A DNA stretch of 64,000 bases, taken from contig CAVSDL010000009.1 of assembly GCA_963726775.1 (NCBI GenBank), positions 248,001-312,000 of the forward strand, written 5' to 3'. How positions within the stretch are numbered: position 1 is the stretch's first letter; each line of letters starts with the position of its first letter. The position numbers and the translations under genes were made by a program. The notes beneath the pieces are model-generated. The model had not been told where the DNA came from, did no database searches, and was given only the letters and a program-made list of their open reading frames with translations. Positions 17,604 to 26,417 of the stretch are shown here, piece by piece. The stretch comes from CAIWHR01 sp963726775. GTDB taxonomy: Bacteria; Pseudomonadota; Gammaproteobacteria; Burkholderiales; Casimicrobiaceae.

Positions 17604-19053
17604 TTCCGCACGAAGGGGCATTGCGCTGCGGTTCACGCGGATGGCCCTGGCCGCAACTTTGGCGCTAGCGACCAGCTTTGCGTCGGCCGCAGCGACGATC
17701 GTCATCCAGAACATGAACGCTGCCGGCGAAGGCTTCAATGACGCTACCCCCGCCGCGCCGGTGGGCGGCAATGCGGGCACCACCCTCGGCGAGCAGCGCC
17801 TGATCGCTTTCGAGGCCGCCGCTGACCAGTGGGGCGCCACGCTGACGAGCAGTCAGACCATCGTCATCCGGGCATCGTTCGAGCCGCTGACTTGCACCGC
17901 CAGTTCGGCGGTGCTCGGCAGCGCCGGCGCTTACAACATCTGGCGCGACTTCCCCGGTGCCGCGAAAACCAAAACCTGGTATCCGCAGGCCCTGGCCAAC
18001 AAGATCTCCGGCACGAACTTGAGCGTCGGCGACCCGATCGACGGCCAGGACATCCGCGCGCGCTTCAACTCGCGGCTGGGGTTGTTCCCTGATTGCCTGC
18101 CCGGTTCGCCGTTCTATCTGGGACTCGACAACAACCACGGGCCGCTGATCGACCTGGTGACCGTGCTGCTGCACGAGTTCGGCCACGGCCTGGGCTTCCA
18201 GACCTTCACCAGCGGCAGCAACGGCGCGCAGTTCGACAACTTTCCGTCGATCTGGGACTACTTCATGGTGGACGACACGACGAACAAACTGTGGGTCAAC
18301 ATGACCGACGCCGAACGGGAGACGTCGGCACTGAACACGCGCATGCTGGCGTGGACCGGCGCCAACGTAACAAACAGCGTGCCGCAGGTGCTGTCCCTCG
18401 GCACGCCGGGCCTGACGATCGGCGGGCTGGCCGCGGGGGCTGCCGCCGGGTCGTACAACATCGGCGCGGCCTCGTTCGGCGCGCCACTCAGCACGCCGCC
18501 GGTGACGGGCCAGCTGATGCCGGTGGTGGACTCGCCGAACCAGATTGGTTTGGCCTGCGGCACGCTCAGCGCGGCCAATGCGCTGGCAGTGAACGGCCAC
18601 GTCGCGTTGGTCGACCGGGGCGTGTGCACGTTCGCCGCCAAGGCGAAGAACGTGCAGAACGCCGGCGCCATCGGTGTCATCGTCGCGAACAACGTGGCGG
18701 GCACCGCACCGGGGCTGGGCGGATCGGATCCGACCGTCGTCATTCCCGTGATCAGCGTGTCGCAGAACGATGGCGCGACACTGAAATCCGCGCTGCGGTG
18801 GCGCTCGCGCACCACTTCGGGAGTGACAGCGGGCCTCGGCATCAACGGCAGTCAGTACGCCGGTGCCGATCTGTTCGGTCGAGCTCTGCTCTACACACCG
18901 AACCCGTTCCAGCCTGGCTCGTCGGTGTCGCACTTCGACACCATCGCCTTCCCCAACCTGCTGATGGAACCGGCAATCAGTGCCGACCTGCAGCACTCGG
19001 TGTTGCCCCCGGCCGACCTGACCTTCCGGCTCCTCCAGGACATCGGCTGGTAA
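17593..19053 (+). CDS. secreted zinc metalloprotease-like protein with a PA domain
   Basis: The 486-residue secreted protein starts at GTG 17593, preceded by AAGGAGA. After a signal peptide (LAATLALATSFASAAA) there is a metalloprotease-like region with the zinc site HEFGHGLGF at about residues 195-203: two His ligands, the catalytic Glu and a third His. A protease-associated (PA) domain follows (HVALVDRGVCTFAAKAKNVQNAG, about residues 335-360). The end DLTFRLLQDIGW is typical of this family of secreted PA proteins. The substrate is unknown. It shares the accessory segment with two PEP-CTERM proteins but lacks a sorting signal itself. Confidence 0.78.
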   Translation: MTANSARRGIALRFTRMALAATLALATSFASAAATIVIQNMNAAGEGFNDATPAAPVGGNAGTTLGEQRLIAFEAAADQWGATLTSSQTIVIRASFEPLTCTASSAVLGSAGAYNIWRDFPGAAKTKTWYPQALANKISGTNLSVGDPIDGQDIRARFNSRLGLFPDCLPGSPFYLGLDNNHGPLIDLVTVLLHEFGHGLGFQTFTSGSNGAQFDNFPSIWDYFMVDDTTNKLWVNMTDAERETSALNTRMLAWTGANVTNSVPQVLSLGTPGLTIGGLAAGAAAGSYNIGAASFGAPLSTPPVTGQLMPVVDSPNQIGLACGTLSAANALAVNGHVALVDRGVCTFAAKAKNVQNAGAIGVIVANNVAGTAPGLGGSDPTVVIPVISVSQNDGATLKSALRWRSRTTSGVTAGLGINGSQYAGADLFGRALLYTPNPFQPGSSVSHFDTIAFPNLLMEPAISADLQHSVLPPADLTFRLLQDIGW

Positions 19054-19472
19054 ATCCAAGGCGGTTCGTAAAGCCGACCCGCATCCAGTACATGCTCGCG
19101 CAGGACTTTCAGGACACCCAGCTTCGCAAACGCAAGAGCAAGCATGTATTGCAAGGCGAGACGCCCGAAAGGTCGGGGCGCGACGATTCGGCCAGGAGCG
19201 GCGAAGCATAGCTCCGGGCGGCGCGTGCGACATTCCGTCAGCGCGAATCCGGCTTAAGGTGCTTCACTCTGAGTGGTAAGTGCTCGCATGGGGAACGCGC
19301 GTCCACGCTATCGACCGATGTTCTCCAAGGCCGTCAGTAGGGGCGTTATCGGGATCTTGACCAGCCCTCCGACTGGATCGTACATCTCCAATATCGGGAA
19401 AATCGCGACATCATGGCCAGCATCGAACGATTCTGTTTGCGAACTTCTAACTCACGACACTAGCGACGCAAA
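19054..19472 (+). other. spacer without recognisable gene
   Basis: Between the protease and the convergent amidohydrolase gene no believable coding sequence, RNA or repeat was seen. Short open frames here have neither ribosome-binding sequence nor protein-like composition. Confidence 0.4.
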
Positions 19473-20303
19473 TCACGACGCGAAGCCGAACAGCTCGCGC
19501 GCCGTGTCCCACAGCAGCTTGCGACGATCGGCGGTATCCGGAAACAGCGTGAGCGCGACGTGCAGCAGCACGCCGTAGTCGGCGCGCACCGGCGCGCGAA
19601 GGCAGGGCCAGTCCGACGCCCACAGGCAATGGTCCAGCGTGAAGGCGTCGACCAGCGCCGTGACGTAGGGCCAGGCATCGTCGTACGGCGCGGGCTGGCG
19701 CGAGAACTTCACGAATCCGGAAAGCTTGATGAAGGCGCGCCTCGTTGCGCCGAGCTCGAGCAGCGTCCGAAAGCCCGACTGGTCGAGCCCGGCATCCACC
19801 GTGGGGCGCCCGCAGTGGTCGACGAGGACGCGAACGCCGGAATCGGCAAGCATCGGCATCATCGGCACGAGCTGGTCGTGCTCGACCTGGATATCCACGA
19901 ACATGTCGAGCGCGACAAGCTTCTGCAGGAGCGGCTTCGCGTCGCGGTAGTGATCGACGCCGTAGTGCGTGACGTTCCATGCCACGCCGACGACGCCTGC
20001 GCGCTTGAGCGCCTGCAGCTCGTCCAGGGTCGTTTCATTGGCGACCACGGCGATGCCCTTGAAACGTCCGGCACCGCGCGCCATCGCATCGAGCATGCAG
20101 GCGTTGTCGAGGCCGTAGCCGGAGTTCGGGCCGACCAGCAGCGCGTGCCGGGTCCCGTAGGCGTCCATCACCTGGGTCAGCTGCGCCAGCGTGCCGATCT
20201 CCTGGCCCACCGGCGCGTAATGGGTGTCGGCGCGGTAGGGAAAGCGCGCGGGATCGAGGACGTGCACGTGGCAGTCGATCTTCGGCTCTTCGAAGATGTT
20301 CAT
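19473..20303 (-). CDS. amidohydrolase-superfamily TIM-barrel hydrolase (2-pyrone-4,6-dicarboxylate hydrolase-like)
   Basis: The 276-residue product belongs to the amidohydrolase-2/COG3618 group, whose members open lactones such as 2-pyrone-4,6-dicarboxylate. The metal site HVHVLDP is at about residues 11-17 after KIDC. VDHCGRP (about 165) supplies a second histidine and LWASDWPC (about 232) the catalytic aspartate. Length fits. The start ATG 20303 follows an AGCGCGAAGG-like sequence, and the longer open frame upstream is not protein-like. It is the last gene of the minus-strand arm of the IclR locus, 77 bases behind the AroE-like gene. The exact lactone is unknown. Confidence 0.75.
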   Translation of the reverse strand: MNIFEEPKIDCHVHVLDPARFPYRADTHYAPVGQEIGTLAQLTQVMDAYGTRHALLVGPNSGYGLDNACMLDAMARGAGRFKGIAVVANETTLDELQALKRAGVVGVAWNVTHYGVDHYRDAKPLLQKLVALDMFVDIQVEHDQLVPMMPMLADSGVRVLVDHCGRPTVDAGLDQSGFRTLLELGATRRAFIKLSGFVKFSRQPAPYDDAWPYVTALVDAFTLDHCLWASDWPCLRAPVRADYGVLLHVALTLFPDTADRRKLLWDTARELFGFAS

Positions 20304-20380
20304 TGGAATACCTTCGCGCTGCCCGCTTCGAGGTTCGCGCTCGGCGCGGCCCTTCGTGCCCACGTCCACGACAACGACGC

Positions 20381-21223
20381 CTAGAACGTGGCGGCGATGG
20401 CCTGGCGCAGCGCCGGTGTGATCTCCGGCATGACGCCGAACCACGCGTTGAACGCCGGCCGTGCCTGGTTGAGCAGCAAACCGAGGCCGTTGACGGTGAT
20501 GTTTCCGCGCATGCGCGCCGCCGCAAGCAGCGGCGTCTCCGGCGGGATGTAGATGAGGTCGCCGACCAGCGCCCTCTTGGGAAGGCGATCGAGCGAGATC
20601 TCGAGGGGCGGCTTGCCGGCCATGCCAAGGCTCGTCGCGTTGGCGAGAAGCGCGATGTCGCCGAGTGCGTCCGCGCGCTGCTCCCATGGCAGCACGCTCA
20701 CCACCGGACCGACGGCATCGGCGATTTCCTCGGCCTTGCCGTGCGTGCGATTGGCGACGCGAATCTCCTTTGCACCTTGGGCCGCGAGGCTTGCCACCAC
20801 CGCGCGCGCCGCACCGCCCGCGCCGAGCACGACGATGGGCCCGCTGTCGGGACGCCACTGCGGATCGGCGTCACGCAGGCTCTGGATGAATCCGTTGCCG
20901 TCGTTGTTGAATCCGGTCAGCGTTCCATCCTTCTCGACGACGACCGTGTTGACGGCGCCGATCCTGCGCGCGAGGTCGTCGACGCGGTCGAGCAGCGGAA
21001 AGATCGCCTGCTTGTGCGGCGTGGTGACGTTGCAGCCCCGCAGGCCGAGCGCCGCCATGCCGCGTACCGCCGCTTCGAGCTTTTCCGGCGGCACGGGGAA
21101 CAGCACGTAGCGCCCGGAAATGCCGTGGTGCGCGAGCCAATGATTGTGGATGACGGGCGATCGCGAGTGCGCCACCGGCCAACCCAGCAGGCCCGCAATG
21201 CCGAAGGTGTGTTGGTCTCCCAT
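20381..21223 (-). CDS. aroE: shikimate dehydrogenase (AroE family)
   Basis: AroE-family enzymes reduce 3-dehydroshikimate with NADPH; catabolic relatives oxidise shikimate or quinate. The 280-residue product has SRSPVIHNHWL (substrate binding, about residues 20-30), NVTTPHKQ with the catalytic lysine (about 65-72), AVNTVV, the nucleotide loop VLGAGGAARAVV (about 131-142) and NRT (about 158). The position inside an IclR-led catabolic operon, next to a LigI-like hydrolase and a binding protein, suggests a role in hydroaromatic use rather than aromatic amino acid synthesis. A normal biosynthetic AroE cannot be excluded. Confidence 0.85.
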   Translation of the reverse strand: MGDQHTFGIAGLLGWPVAHSRSPVIHNHWLAHHGISGRYVLFPVPPEKLEAAVRGMAALGLRGCNVTTPHKQAIFPLLDRVDDLARRIGAVNTVVVEKDGTLTGFNNDGNGFIQSLRDADPQWRPDSGPIVVLGAGGAARAVVASLAAQGAKEIRVANRTHGKAEEIADAVGPVVSVLPWEQRADALGDIALLANATSLGMAGKPPLEISLDRLPKRALVGDLIYIPPETPLLAAARMRGNITVNGLGLLLNQARPAFNAWFGVMPEITPALRQAIAATF

Positions 21224-21289
21224 CGCCTGGTCTTTCCGTTCCGTTGACGCAATTTGCAGCCACCTCCGGGGCAGCGCGGCAATTGCGAG

Positions 21290-22437
21290 TTACTTGCCGG
21301 CCGACAGCGGCGGCAACGTCTCGACCACCTCCTGCTTGCCGTTGACCACCTTGGTCATGAAGCTTTCGCGATCGAGATCGCCGTTCTTGTCGAAGCTTAC
21401 GTCCATCAGGATGCCCGGGTACTCCTTCGCGGACAGTCTGATGCCGTGCATGGCGTCGGCGAACGCCTTCGGATCGAACTTGCCGACCTTCTCGGTGACC
21501 GCCTTGACGATGTACATCCCCGTGTAGCCTTTCAGGCCGTTGTGATCGGACTTATAGCCGTATTCCTTCTGGAATTTGGCCGCGAACGCCCGGATGCCGG
21601 GATCGGGCGCGTCCGCAGTGAGGCCGACGTGTGCGACCGCGCCGTTTGCGGCATCGCCCGCGAGCTCGATCACCTTCTGGCTCGTGAGCACGGTCTCGCC
21701 GACGATCGGCTTGTCGTATCCCGACTTGCGCAGCTCCCGCAGCGCCCGCGCGGCCTCCTCCTCGTTGGTGTAGACGAACAGCGCGTCCGCGTTGGCCTGC
21801 TTGGCCTTGAGCACGGCGCCGGAGAAGTCGATCTGGCCGGGATCGGTCGAGATGTCGCTGACGACCTTGATGCCGTGCGGCTCGATGGCCTTCATGAACA
21901 CGTCGCGGCCACCCTTGCCGAAATCGTTGTTGGTATAGATGATGGCCAATGTCTTCGCCTTCAGGTGTCCTTGAGGTAGCGGGCGACCTTGGGCATGGCC
22001 GTGGACTGCGTGAACGACGTGCGGAAGATGTACGGATTGCCCTGCTGGGTGATCGCGGCGGCCTCCCCGCCGGTGAAATTGGGGATCTCGGCGCGCCGCG
22101 TTTCCGCCATGCTGACCAGGATCGATCCCGAGAACACCGGTCCCATCACAATGTAGGCGCCGTCGTCGATCGCCTTGACGGTGAGCGCCTTCGCCACCTG
22201 TGGCTGCGATTGGGTGTCGCCCGCGCTGTACTCGATCCTGCGCCCCAGGATACCGCCGGCGGCGTTGATCTCCTTGACCGCGAGCTTCACGCCGTCATTG
22301 AAGTTGGTGCCTGAGGTGACCCCGGTGCCCGAGAGCTCGACCAGTCCGAAGATCTTGACGGACTGCGTCTGGGCGAGCAGCGGCTGTGCCAGCGCCAGGC
22401 TTGCGAGGAACGTGCAAATACGTGCAATGGAGCGCAT
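21290..22437 (-). CDS. LivK-type ABC transporter substrate-binding protein, one frameshift
   Basis: This is a periplasmic receptor of the branched-chain amino acid/aromatic-acid class (type I fold). ATG 22437 has GGAGGGAG ahead and a signal peptide (ICTFLASLALAQPLLAQ). The first half (VKIFGLVELSGTGVTSG, ARYLKDT) stops at 21961. The second half resumes directly in the next frame (LAIIYTNNDFGKGGRD) to 21290. Restoring one C in ACACCTGAAG near 21960 (making ACACCCTGAAG) joins them into about 382 residues, the usual size. No Liv permease or ATPase genes accompany it. It would have to share a transporter encoded elsewhere. Confidence 0.8.
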
Positions 22438-22592
22438 GGGACTCCCTCCGGTATCCGAATGACTCATGGGTGGAACGGCACAGCCCGGATTCTCGCTCAG
22501 ATGTTGGTGCAGAGGTGCAAGTATTGGAATTTGGCCAACTCCAGTAGACATGAGTTTCTCGGGACATGCGCCGGCGTCACGCCCCAAAATAC

Positions 22593-23369
22593 CTAGACCC
22601 GATGCAGATGCAGGCCGCCGCCGATGTTCAGGACCTCCCCGGTGTCGAAGGGCAGCCCGCCTCGGGCAAGGGTTGCAATTGCCGCGCCCACATCCTCGGG
22701 TGTCCCCCAGCGATTGAGCGGTACGCCGTCGTTCTCGATAAACCGGTCGTAGCGCTCGGTGGCTGGCGCAGTCATGGCGGTGCGGATGATTCCGGGACGT
22801 ACTTCGAAAACGTGAATGCCCGCAGTCGCCAACCGGGCGGCAAAGAGTTTCGAAGCCATCGACAGCGCTGCCTTCGTCATGCAGTAATCGGCGCGATTGA
22901 GGCCAAGGATTTCGGCGTTGGCGGAGGTTACGGTAACGATGGAACGATAGGCGGCGCTTGCCGGCTCGCGGAGCATCGCCTTGGCGACAGCCTGCGTCAG
23001 AAAGAACGTGCCGCGCAGGTTGACCGAGACACAGCGATCGAAGCTCGCTGGAGAGAGTCCCAGCATGTCATCCCTCTGCAACGAGGTGACGCCGGCATTG
23101 TTTACCAGGCAATCGATGGAGCCGAGTTGCTCGAAGGCGGTCTGTACCAGTCCTTCGTGCAGGTCGATGTCGGCGATATCCTGCTGAACGTAGACGGCCT
23201 TTCGACCGAGTGCACGTATACCCGAGACAGTCGTTTCCGCCTCGCCTGCCGTCTCCAGGCTGACGATGGCGAGATCGAATCCGGCGTTGGCCAGCGCCGA
23301 GCAAACGGCGCTTCCGATGCCTCGAGCGCCACCGGTGACGAGTGCCGCGCCCATCCTCTCTCTCGACAT
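22593..23369 (-). CDS. short-chain dehydrogenase/reductase (FabG-like)
   Basis: The 258-residue NAD(P)-dependent oxidoreductase shows TGGARGIGSAVCSAL (cofactor loop, about residues 11-25), NNAGVTS (about 91), the catalytic serine in IVTVTSANAE and the YxxxK pair in DYCMTKAALSM (about 160-170). It ends HRV after a GEVLNIGGG motif. It shares the operon direction with iclR and the LivK, AroE and amidohydrolase genes, so it probably oxidises or reduces a pathway hydroxy/keto acid. It is not the fatty-acid FabG, which is present at 10.3 kb. Confidence 0.85.
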   Translation of the reverse strand: MSRERMGAALVTGGARGIGSAVCSALANAGFDLAIVSLETAGEAETTVSGIRALGRKAVYVQQDIADIDLHEGLVQTAFEQLGSIDCLVNNAGVTSLQRDDMLGLSPASFDRCVSVNLRGTFFLTQAVAKAMLREPASAAYRSIVTVTSANAEILGLNRADYCMTKAALSMASKLFAARLATAGIHVFEVRPGIIRTAMTAPATERYDRFIENDGVPLNRWGTPEDVGAAIATLARGGLPFDTGEVLNIGGGLHLHRV

Positions 23370-23546
23370 TTCTTGGCTACCTCGAACTGTCGCACCCGGT
23401 CGCCATGAACGCTTCGGCAGGCAAGCGGTTCGTGATCAGCGCATTGTTTGCGGAGTTCATTCTGCATTCTTTTCGTCGATGGACTGCAACGCGCGTTGAA
23501 GAATGAAAGCCCGGTGCCATTTGACCGATCCGCAGCGAATTGCCGG

Positions 23547-24353
23547 TCAGGTGATATGCATCGAGACGTGGCGTTGTCGTGCCGGCCACAGCGTCGATAG
23601 CGAACGTGCGGTCGCCAGCAGAACCGGCGCAAGGTCGCTCATGCGCTTCGGTGACATTCGCACTTTCGGACCAGCGACGCTCACGGTGCCGACGACAGTT
23701 GCGTCTTCGGCGGTTCCATAGCGAATACCCGCCGCGATCGCGCAGACTCCGGGCTCGGCTTCCTCGATCGCCAGTCCATAGCCGCGTGTGCGTGTCTTGC
23801 GAAGCTCGTGCCGCAACTGATCGACGGAGGTCAGCGCTTTGGGACCAACGGGAAGGCTATCGAAACCGTTGCGAAGCACGATTCGCAATGCGTCCACCTC
23901 CGGCAGCGACGCCAGCCATACCTTGCCGGTCGCCGTGGCGTGCAATGGAACGGGCCTTGCCATGATGGGATCCACGCGCAAGGTTTCGCGCGCGCCCTGC
24001 GCCTTGGCTACCCAGGCCAGCGATTCGCCGTCGACCACGGTCATCCGCACCAGTTCCTCGGTCTTGCGCGCCAGATCGTCGAGGATCGGCTGGCATATTT
24101 CCGGTAGCCTGGTTGCTTCCAGCAGGCGCACGCCGAGGGTGACGATACGCATCGTCGGCTTGTAGTGCTGAGTGATGGAGTCCCGGGCTACGAAGTGGCG
24201 GTTGAGCAACGTTCCGAGTAATTTGTGGGCGGCGCTCTTGGGGAGTTCCAGACGCTCGCAGATGGATGTCAGAGAAACGCCCTCCGGATGGTTGACGAGT
24301 AACTCGAGGATCTCGAGGCCACGCTCGACCGAGCCGGTGCTGAACCCAACCAT
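23547..24353 (-). CDS. IclR-family transcriptional regulator
   Basis: The product (about 268 residues) has an N-terminal winged helix (VERGLEILELLVNHPEGVSLTSIC and PKSAAHKLLGTLL, about residues 9-55). A C-terminal IclR effector domain follows (VRMTVVDGESLAWVAKAQG, LHATATGKVWLA). The first ATG (24365) has its ribosome-binding sequence only a base away. ATG 24353 is better spaced behind GGAGAGCGG and is preferred. Divergence from otnC across an operator-like palindrome suggests it controls both arms of the locus and itself. The effector is probably a pathway acid. Confidence 0.88.
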   Translation of the reverse strand: MVGFSTGSVERGLEILELLVNHPEGVSLTSICERLELPKSAAHKLLGTLLNRHFVARDSITQHYKPTMRIVTLGVRLLEATRLPEICQPILDDLARKTEELVRMTVVDGESLAWVAKAQGARETLRVDPIMARPVPLHATATGKVWLASLPEVDALRIVLRNGFDSLPVGPKALTSVDQLRHELRKTRTRGYGLAIEEAEPGVCAIAAGIRYGTAEDATVVGTVSVAGPKVRMSPKRMSDLAPVLLATARSLSTLWPARQRHVSMHIT

Positions 24354-24407
24354 TCCGCTCTCCATTCCTTTCCGCCGTAGCCTGCAAAAAAGAACTCGAT
24401 TCCATTA

Positions 24408-24436
24408 TTGAACATAATTTCAACTTGGGCTAATAT
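24408..24436 (+). promoter_or_regulatory. otnC promoter with overlapping IclR-type palindrome
   Basis: TTGAAC (24408-24413) and TAATAT (24431-24436) are separated by 17 bases, an excellent sigma-70 promoter for the right-hand arm. The -35 is the left half of the palindrome TTGAA-N6-TTCAA (24408-24423), so a protein bound there would cover the -35. Its place between iclR and otnC makes IclR the natural candidate. Confidence 0.6.
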
Positions 24437-24528
24437 GACGCGCCGTACAGTGGGTGTCAAGGGCGAATCAGGCAGCCTGTGACCGACGCTCAACTGCCGT
24501 CTTTCACGCGTCACCGAAACGAGTGCGA

Positions 24529-25152
24529 ATGTCGAACCTCGAATCTCGTGCCCGCGAATCGATCTGCGAGCACGCCAGGTCGCTCTTCGAGCGCGGATTG
24601 ACTTCGGGCAGTTCGGGCAACATCAGTGTCCGGATCGACGACGGCTGGATCATGACGCCGACGGGGGTATCGCTCGGTCGCCTCGATCCCGTTTCGCTCG
24701 CGAAGCTCGACGCCTCCGGAAAGCAGGTCAGTGGCGAGCGCCCCACCAAGGAATGCTCGCTGCACCTCGCGATTTACGCGGCACGCCCGCAGGAACGGGC
24801 GATCGTCCATCTGCACTCGACGTACTCCACAGCGGTCTCGTGTCTCAACGGCGTTGACCCGACGAACGTCCTGCCGCCGCTCACCGCCTACTATGTCATG
24901 CGCATTGGACATCTGCCGCTGGTGCCCTATTTCCCGCCCGGCGATAGCGCCCTTGCCGAGGCGGCGGGCCGGCAGGCCGCGACCAGCAGGGCCCTTCTCC
25001 TGGCCAACCACGGACCGATCGTTGCCGCGTCGTCCCTGGAAGCCGCGGTGGACGCCGTCGAAGTCCTCGAACAGACAGCGCGGGTCTTTCTGTTGCTGCG
25101 TGGTGCCGACACGCGGCCACTCACCGGCAAGCAGATCCAAGGGCTTTCGTGA
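24529..25152 (+). CDS. otnC: class II aldolase-type decarboxylase, OtnC-like (3-oxo-tetronate 4-phosphate decarboxylase)
   Basis: The 207-residue product has the aldolase II/adducin fold. OtnC enzymes decarboxylate 3-oxo-tetronate 4-phosphate to dihydroxyacetone phosphate. The glycine-rich TSGSSGNISVRI is at about residues 25-36, the catalytic glutamate in PTKECSLHLA (about 75), the metal histidines in VHLHSTYS (about 95) and a third in ANHGPIV (about 160). An OtnK-type kinase gene in the same cluster (31.7 kb) supports this assignment over fuculose-phosphate aldolase. It is the first gene of the right arm, about 85 bases downstream of its predicted transcription start. Confidence 0.78.
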   Translation: MSNLESRARESICEHARSLFERGLTSGSSGNISVRIDDGWIMTPTGVSLGRLDPVSLAKLDASGKQVSGERPTKECSLHLAIYAARPQERAIVHLHSTYSTAVSCLNGVDPTNVLPPLTAYYVMRIGHLPLVPYFPPGDSALAEAAGRQAATSRALLLANHGPIVAASSLEAAVDAVEVLEQTARVFLLLRGADTRPLTGKQIQGLS

Positions 25153-25438
25153 CTGGGCCTCTTATGCCAAAGCCTGCGGCCAATCCGAGCGCGATGTACC
25201 GGAAACGCGGGATCGTGGATCGTTTTGGCGCTGATGTACCATGATCGCCGCCAGGCCCCAGGGAGGCGGTGCGAAGCTCGCGACATAGGAAACCATCGGC
25301 GAAGCAGGTCAGGCAACATTCACCGGTAGAACGCGACCGGCGGCGCATTCCCGAACGACCGCGGGTCCTCGCCATGGATGCGCAGGCACGGCGATGAGTC
25401 GATGCGCAGTCGGCAAACGCCGGGAGGAGGGGATTCAA
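25153..25438 (+). other. spacer between otnC and the ABC permease
   Basis: The spacer of about 285 bases shows no believable gene or terminator. It may contain an internal promoter, but none is clear. Confidence 0.3.
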
Positions 25439-26323
25439 GTGCTTTTGAAGACGTCGGCAGGGCAACCCAAAGGCCCCCAAAGTCCAAATGGCGGGCAGGC
25501 ATCGCTGCCTGCTGTTGCGTACTCAGTCGGTTCCAGGACGAAGAAATCCAGGCGCCTGCGCAAGATCAAGCGCGTCGGGTGGAATCTGCTACCGCCACTG
25601 ACGTTTGTCGCCATCGTCGCATTGTGGGCGGCCGCCATCCCGATATTCAAGATACCGGCCTACCTGCTGCCGGGCCCGGGGGGCGTTTTCTCGCGGGTCC
25701 TATCGGATTTCCCGATGCTTTGGAACCACTCTTTGGTAACGTTAACGGAGATACTGCTGGGATTCGGCCTGACGGTTCTGACCGCAATACCGCTTGGGCT
25801 GGTGATTGCACTTTCGCCGTTGGCAAAACAGATTGGCTACCCGCCTCTGATGCTCATGCAACTGGTGCCAAAAATCGCGGTCGCGCCGCTGTTTCTGGTC
25901 TGGCTTGGCTTCGGGATCGAATCGAAGGTTCTGCTGACGGTGCTGATGACATTTTTCCCGCTTCTTCTGGCCAGCATCAGCGGCTTCCAGATTCTCGACG
26001 ACCGGTTTCTGTACCTGACGAAGTCGATGGGGGCCACCCGGTGGCAGACGTTTCGCTATCTTCGATTCCCGGCCGCGCTCCCGGTGATCTTCTCCGGCAT
26101 CAAGACGTCGGCGACGATCGCCGCTACGGCAGCCATCGTTGCCGAATTCGTTGGCGCCAACCGAGGTCTGGGCTACGTTCTGCTTCGTGGCACCAGCACC
26201 ATGGACATAGAACTCACCTTCGCCGTGCTCGTGGTGCTCACGATCATCGGAATCGCCATCAACTATTTGGTCGAGTTGAGCGAGTGGGTCTTGACCCCAT
26301 GGCAGCGCGCGAAGAACAACTAG
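25439..26323 (+). CDS. ABC transporter permease (SsuC/TauC/NMT1-type importer)
   Basis: This is the inner-membrane subunit of an importer of the nitrate/taurine/thiamine-precursor class. The frame is open from 25394, but GTG 25439 stands right behind GGGAGGAGGGG and is the likely start (294 residues). A basic N-terminus (KKSRRLRKIKR) is followed by six hydrophobic segments. The EAA-type loop that contacts the ATPase is visible as YLTKSMGATRWQTFRYLRFP (about residues 180-199), and the family's AIVAEFVGANRGLGY is about 40 residues later. It belongs with the binding protein directly downstream and the ATPase at 28.0 kb. Confidence 0.88.
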   Translation: MLLKTSAGQPKGPQSPNGGQASLPAVAYSVGSRTKKSRRLRKIKRVGWNLLPPLTFVAIVALWAAAIPIFKIPAYLLPGPGGVFSRVLSDFPMLWNHSLVTLTEILLGFGLTVLTAIPLGLVIALSPLAKQIGYPPLMLMQLVPKIAVAPLFLVWLGFGIESKVLLTVLMTFFPLLLASISGFQILDDRFLYLTKSMGATRWQTFRYLRFPAALPVIFSGIKTSATIAATAAIVAEFVGANRGLGYVLLRGTSTMDIELTFAVLVVLTIIGIAINYLVELSEWVLTPWQRAKNN

Positions 26324-26417
26324 CGACCACGGGTCAGGGTTCCCCGGTCGCAACCCTTTGCATAACCCTGTTCACTGGGCAACGATCCGGCCCGCCCCAA
26401 TCTTGAGAGGAGAACCA

